A stretch of DNA of 10,007 nucleotides. Origin: an uncultured Bacilli bacterium (GTDB lineage: Bacteria; Bacillota_I; Bacilli_A; RF39; UBA660). This document shows, in pieces, positions 6,985-10,007 of the stretch. The stretch covers positions 1-10,007 of the forward strand of contig CANQFI010000059.1 in assembly GCA_947598455.1 (NCBI GenBank), written 5' to 3'. The position numbers and the translations under genes were made by a program. Position 1 is the stretch's first letter; the number at the start of each line of letters is the position of its first letter. The notes under the pieces were generated by a model. That model worked only from the letters and a program-made list of their open reading frames with translations, made no database searches and had not been told where the DNA came from.

Positions 6985-7009
6985 CAAGTTTTTTACTTGT
7001 TATTTTTTT
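6975..7009. terminator. Bidirectional terminator shared by two convergent genes
   Basis: Arms 6975-6988 and 6996-7009 form a 14-bp stem (core AATAACAAG with CTTGTTATT) around a 7-base loop. A-runs and T-runs on the flanks provide U-tracts for both directions. The phosphoesterase TAA (6982-6984) lies in the left arm, and the stop of the opposing gene (6995-6993) lies in the loop. Each arm is therefore partly coding. Confidence 0.85.
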
Positions 7010-7679
7010 CGTATTTAGGTTTTAACGTTGGTTGAAAATCAACAACACTCCATCTTATTCCTTCCTCTTTACAAACTACGACAGAAGCTACTTTATCATA
7101 TCCTAAATCATCTTTATAAGTTAAATTAAGCTTTACAAGGTAACCATCTACATTTTTATTATCTAATTTATAAGTGGTTTTTTCTGTAGATATTGTTTCA
7201 ATATTAGTTACTTCTGGTAAAGTTTGAGCTCTATCACCATATGTATCATCAGACAGAGATGAATATAAACTATCAATTACTTTTTGTTCAAACATATCTT
7301 TTTTATTTGAATAATAGTATTCAGATCCACCAACATCATATTTGTTTATCTTTGTACTCATGGTATATAAATCAATAGTAAACATTCTAGCAACTTGGGT
7401 AGCATATGATTCCTCATCAATTGGATTAGCTTGTATTATTTCGATAAGTTTATCAAATTCAGATTTAAAATATTCACTATCCTTATCAGTTAATGTATAT
7501 CCGTAATTATCATCTTGTTTTAAAATGTTAACTTGTACAACATTTTTTGATTCTCCTTTATTAAAATTAATAACGACAAGAACTATTGCACTTACAACTA
7601 ATAGTAAAACAATTATTGCAATAAATATTTTTTTTCTAATTTTTTTCTTTTCTTTTTTTGTTTTTATTTTTCTAGCCAC
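6993..7679 (-). CDS. Unknown single-pass membrane protein with extracellular domain
   Basis: I do not recognise a family with confidence. The 228-residue protein starts with a very basic cytosolic stretch (1-17, many Lys/Arg), one transmembrane helix (18-38) and an extracellular domain (about 45-220). That domain has a helical first half (TLTDKDSEYF to LYTMSTKINKYDVGG) and a beta-rich second half (TTYKLDNKNVDGYLVKLNLTY, ASVVVCKEEGIRWSVVDFQP). This helix-then-curved-sheet order is reminiscent of NTF2-like folds, which is only a guess. The start is GTG with GAGGA 7 bases upstream, located inside the last codons of the LTA-synthase-like gene. The gap between the two genes is just 3 bases, so coupled translation is likely. 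The tight link suggests a helper of glycerolphosphate polymer synthesis or of the division and wall machinery (inference). Confidence 0.82.
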   Translation of the reverse strand: MARKIKTKKEKKKIRKKIFIAIIVLLLVVSAIVLVVINFNKGESKNVVQVNILKQDDNYGYTLTDKDSEYFKSEFDKLIEIIQANPIDEESYATQVARMFTIDLYTMSTKINKYDVGGSEYYYSNKKDMFEQKVIDSLYSSLSDDTYGDRAQTLPEVTNIETISTEKTTYKLDNKNVDGYLVKLNLTYKDDLGYDKVASVVVCKEEGIRWSVVDFQPTLKPKYEKNNK

Positions 7680-7682
7680 TTT

Positions 7683-9812
7683 TTATTCCTCGCCTTCTAA
7701 AGTTGATGTTTGATTTAAGACATTATCCCCCTCTTTTATTATTAAATCATGAATTATAATGTCGTTAGAAACTAGTAATCTTTCTTCAGTATAAGCTTTT
7801 AAATTACTAATATAGTTTTCATCAATAGCTGGAGAACTTTGTATATTACCTACTTTATTACTTTGTTCTGTATTTATAGTTACATATTTTCCTGAAGCAT
7901 TATTAAAGTATACTTTATTGGTTATGAAACTACCATTAGGGAAGATTACAACATTATCATCTTTAATATCATAAATATCGTGTCCTAAAGCAAATTTGTT
8001 TTCAAATCCCATCATATTACCTAGTGTTGGCATTATATCATACATTCCAATAACATTAGTATTTTCTCTTTTAATCTTTTTAGCTACTTTTGCATTTTTA
8101 GTCCATATAATTAATGGAGTTTTTTTGTTTATTTCGTTAGCAAAATTATCATAATTTACATAGTTAGGATCGCCCTCTTCACTTACTTTACCTGTCGTTA
8201 TATCATAATTATAATAATATTGATAATCAGCTTTATTAATACGAGCATCATGATCTCCATATAAAACGAAAACAGTATTTTCATAATAAGGACTATTTTC
8301 GACATATTTAAAGAATGTTCCTAAAGCCATATCAGCATAATGGGCACTTCTTAAATAATCTCCTAGTTCTCTTCCTTCTAAATAATCGTCTGTTATTGTA
8401 GATTGTTCTCCTGTATCAGGATCTGTAATAGTATATGTATTTGTCAAAACTAATCGACCAAAATCATCATATCGTTCTGGATGTTTTTTAGGTTCTAAGT
8501 TAGCATATGGTGAATGATTAGATAATTGAATTAAAGTACCCATATAGTTTTCATGTTCTGTTTCTATTTTTTCTAACTTACTTTGTAGTTGTTTAAAGAA
8601 TTCTTCATCTGAGATACCTAAACCTACCCATGTTTTATCATTATAATCTCCACCAATATCAAATTGTTCTTTAAAGATCATTTCTTCATAACCTAAACTT
8701 GGGTGCATACGATATCTATTCCACATGGTTGCACCATTACCATGAGCACTAAATGTATAATAACCTTTTTCTTTTAATAATTTAGGGATAGTAACATAAT
8801 TACGATCATAATAACTCATAAAGGCAGTTCCACTACTAGCTGGCATTAAAGAAGTATTTAAAGTAAATTCAGTATCACTACTTGTTCCAATACTAACTTG
8901 AGGGTAAAAATTACTAAAATACATACCTTCTTGAATTAGTTTATTTAAAGTTGGTGTAATTTCAACATCATTAATTTTTGTACCAACAAGCCATTGTTGG
9001 ATACTTTCCATATGAATAAATATTACGTTCATACCTTCTAAGGCACCAGTATATTTATTACTTTCATGAGTTTTAGCAAATTCCTTGCTATAAAAGTCTT
9101 TAAATTCTTTAGCTGCTTCATCATATCCAAATAAGGAATTTATTTTAGGAATTAAACTTTGGACTAAATCGTTGCCTTGATATAAAATGATACCAAATCT
9201 TCTTACGACAAGCTCTCTATCCCATTGTTTTACTAATCTACTTACATCTGTTCCTGTTACATTTACTAGGGTAAAAGCTAAACAAATAATTCCAATTAAA
9301 ACTGTAGAGGTAAACATTTTTTTACTTTTTTCTATCTTGGCAACAAAATGGTAATAACTTCCCTTTTTTAAATGCGAATGGATCATATAATATAAAACTG
9401 GGAAAATAATATATATAAAGTCAATTAATCTAAACTTTTCTATTAAAGAATCCCCTACTTCTCCTACAAGTCCTAATTCAGCTATTAAGCTAAAGGACGC
9501 AAACGATGTATAGAAAACATAATATATTGAATTAACCACACACATAGTAGTAACAATAATTAGCCATATAAAATAATAATTAAACTGTTTTTTGGGTTTA
9601 ATAAAATATCCAAATGAACCAATTATAATAAGTAAAGCTAAATCACAGATAAAAGGTTTATAATCCATTATGTCTTTAAATGTATAATGTCTTATTAAAA
9701 CTGTTTCTATTAAAGAAAAAATAACAAAAGTTATAAATAATCTATTAGTAGATAAATATTTTGATATTTTTTTTCTAATTGCTTTAAGAATATTAACGAT
9801 TTTTTTCTTCAA
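7683..9812 (-). CDS. LTA-synthase-family glycerolphosphate transferase
   Basis: Members of this family polymerise glycerolphosphate from phosphatidylglycerol to make lipoteichoic acid on the outer face of the membrane. The protein has 709 residues: five membrane helices (about 24-40, 54-71, 79-104, 131-147, 167-187), a linker, then an extracellular sulfatase-fold domain (about 261-605). Key residues are visible: Glu269 in IFIHMES, GTSSDTEF (310-316 region) at the nucleophile position, WNR (Trp364, Arg366), SNHSPY (His433) and YGDHD (Asp520, His521). An ungapped comparison with the usual K-T-S-D-S-E motif puts Ser311 where staphylococcal LtaS has its catalytic Thr. About 100 residues follow the sulfatase domain, making it longer than the usual 620-650. 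The start is TTG with AAGGGA 5 bases before it; no Met fits before the first helix. It heads an operon with the unknown membrane protein. Related phosphoglycerol transferases with other acceptors are an alternative. Confidence 0.9.
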   Translation of the reverse strand: MKKKIVNILKAIRKKISKYLSTNRLFITFVIFSLIETVLIRHYTFKDIMDYKPFICDLALLIIIGSFGYFIKPKKQFNYYFIWLIIVTTMCVVNSIYYVFYTSFASFSLIAELGLVGEVGDSLIEKFRLIDFIYIIFPVLYYMIHSHLKKGSYYHFVAKIEKSKKMFTSTVLIGIICLAFTLVNVTGTDVSRLVKQWDRELVVRRFGIILYQGNDLVQSLIPKINSLFGYDEAAKEFKDFYSKEFAKTHESNKYTGALEGMNVIFIHMESIQQWLVGTKINDVEITPTLNKLIQEGMYFSNFYPQVSIGTSSDTEFTLNTSLMPASSGTAFMSYYDRNYVTIPKLLKEKGYYTFSAHGNGATMWNRYRMHPSLGYEEMIFKEQFDIGGDYNDKTWVGLGISDEEFFKQLQSKLEKIETEHENYMGTLIQLSNHSPYANLEPKKHPERYDDFGRLVLTNTYTITDPDTGEQSTITDDYLEGRELGDYLRSAHYADMALGTFFKYVENSPYYENTVFVLYGDHDARINKADYQYYYNYDITTGKVSEEGDPNYVNYDNFANEINKKTPLIIWTKNAKVAKKIKRENTNVIGMYDIMPTLGNMMGFENKFALGHDIYDIKDDNVVIFPNGSFITNKVYFNNASGKYVTINTEQSNKVGNIQSSPAIDENYISNLKAYTEERLLVSNDIIIHDLIIKEGDNVLNQTSTLEGEE
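7687..7691 (-). promoter_or_regulatory. Ribosome binding site for a GTG start inside the upstream gene
   Basis: GAGGA on the minus strand, within the last codons (Gly-Glu-Glu) of the LTA-synthase-like gene and 7 bases before GTG 7679. This placement supports the GTG start and translational coupling. Confidence 0.7.
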
Positions 9813-9817
9813 GTTAA

Positions 9818-9823
9818 TCCCTT
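9818..9823 (-). promoter_or_regulatory. Ribosome binding site for a TTG start
   Basis: AAGGGA on the minus strand, 5 bases before TTG 9812. TTG is a weak initiator, which would keep synthesis of this large membrane enzyme modest. Confidence 0.6.
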
Positions 9824-9835
9824 CTTACTGTCATA

Positions 9836-9865
9836 ATTATAACATATATTACAAAATTGTTTCAA
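9836..9865 (-). promoter_or_regulatory. Promoter of the LTA-synthase-like operon
   Basis: On the minus strand, TTGAAA (9865-9860) matches five of six -35 bases and TATAAT (9841-9836) is a perfect -10, with 18-base spacing. Transcription would begin near 9829, giving a short leader of about 17 bases before the TTG start. Confidence 0.75.
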
Positions 9866-9890
9866 TAATCTTAAATTATAAAATTTATAC

Positions 9891-9919
9891 TTGAAATTTA
9901 TTGTTTTTGATGATATTAT
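9891..9919 (+). promoter_or_regulatory. Promoter of tRNA-Gly
   Basis: TTGAAA (9891-9896), then 17 bases, then TATTAT (9914-9919) preceded by TGA as an extended -10. Transcription would start near 9926, about 7 bases before the mature tRNA. An overlapping TATAAT at 9917-9922 would need 20-base spacing and is less likely. Confidence 0.65.
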
Positions 9920-9932
9920 AATTACACGTGTT

Positions 9933-10007
9933 GCAGTTGTAGTACAACGGTTAGTATGCGACCTTGCCAAGGTTGAGATGGCGGTTCGATTCCGCTCAAT
10001 TGCTCCA
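9933..10007 (+). tRNA. tRNA-Gly (anticodon GCC)
   Basis: A full cloverleaf can be drawn: acceptor GCAGTTG with CAATTGC, D-stem GTAC with GTAT, anticodon stem CGACC with GGTTG around loop TTGCCAA, and T-stem GGCGG with CCGCT around TTCGATT. The anticodon GCC is at 9966-9968. The discriminator base is T, as in bacterial tRNA-Gly, and the CCA end is encoded (10005-10007). The gene ends on the last base of the window. More tRNAs may follow beyond it, since tRNAs often cluster in this group of bacteria. Confidence 0.96.

Noticed and set aside
9813..9932. Riboswitch or T-box leader before the LTA-type operon
   Set aside because: The predicted transcript leader is only about 17 bases, and the 120-base gap is explained by two facing promoters.
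1..10007. CRISPR array, insertion sequence, phage or defence genes
   Set aside because: I saw no regularly spaced direct repeats, transposase or integrase, terminal inverted repeats or known defence domains. The repeats found are short and lie inside protein domains.
1..10007. UGA-as-tryptophan genetic code
   Set aside because: All Trp codons checked are TGG and no coding frame needs a TGA to be read through. No gene here ends in TGA, so the window is compatible with the standard code but cannot prove TGA is a stop.

Overview
The window looks like chromosomal DNA of a low-GC Gram-positive bacterium (Bacillota). The base composition is very AT-rich, Shine-Dalgarno sequences are strong (AAGGAG or GAGG types), and the genes encode wall and teichoic-acid type envelope functions. 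Every Trp codon I checked is TGG and no gene ends in TGA, so nothing points to the mycoplasma code. The wall genes also argue against a wall-less mollicute. An uncultured gut Bacilli or Erysipelotrichia-like lineage would fit, but that placement is an impression from sequence style, not a proof.

Layout: (1) A leftward two-gene operon at 17-3765. Its first gene is a secreted glucosaminidase-type peptidoglycan hydrolase ending in a type I dockerin. Its second gene is a single-pass membrane protein with an extracellular cohesin-like domain and a long charged cytoplasmic tail. A hairpin terminator lies at 1-29. (2) A 183-base divergent control region at 3766-3948, with two facing promoters that share the string TGATATAAT and with inverted repeats. 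(3) Two rightward genes: an LCP-family (LytR-CpsA-Psr) glycopolymer-wall ligase with a PASTA-like domain and an acidic tail (3949-6093), then a small terminator hairpin, then a cytosolic calcineurin-like phosphoesterase (6139-6984). (4) A bidirectional terminator that overlaps the stop codons of two convergent genes. (5) A leftward operon at 6993-9812: an LTA-synthase-family polyglycerolphosphate polymerase (TTG start), then an unknown single-pass membrane protein (GTG start). (6) A rightward tRNA-Gly(GCC), which ends exactly at the window edge.

Four of the six proteins, possibly five, act outside the membrane on the wall. They cover polymer synthesis (LtaS type), polymer attachment (LCP), wall cleavage (glucosaminidase) and what looks like tethering of the cleaving enzyme by a cohesin-dockerin pair. 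That adjacent pair is the most interesting content. It suggests a minimal, cellulosome-like docking system used for a peptidoglycan hydrolase instead of a polysaccharide-degrading complex. The module identities are read from sequence patterns; the interaction itself is inferred.
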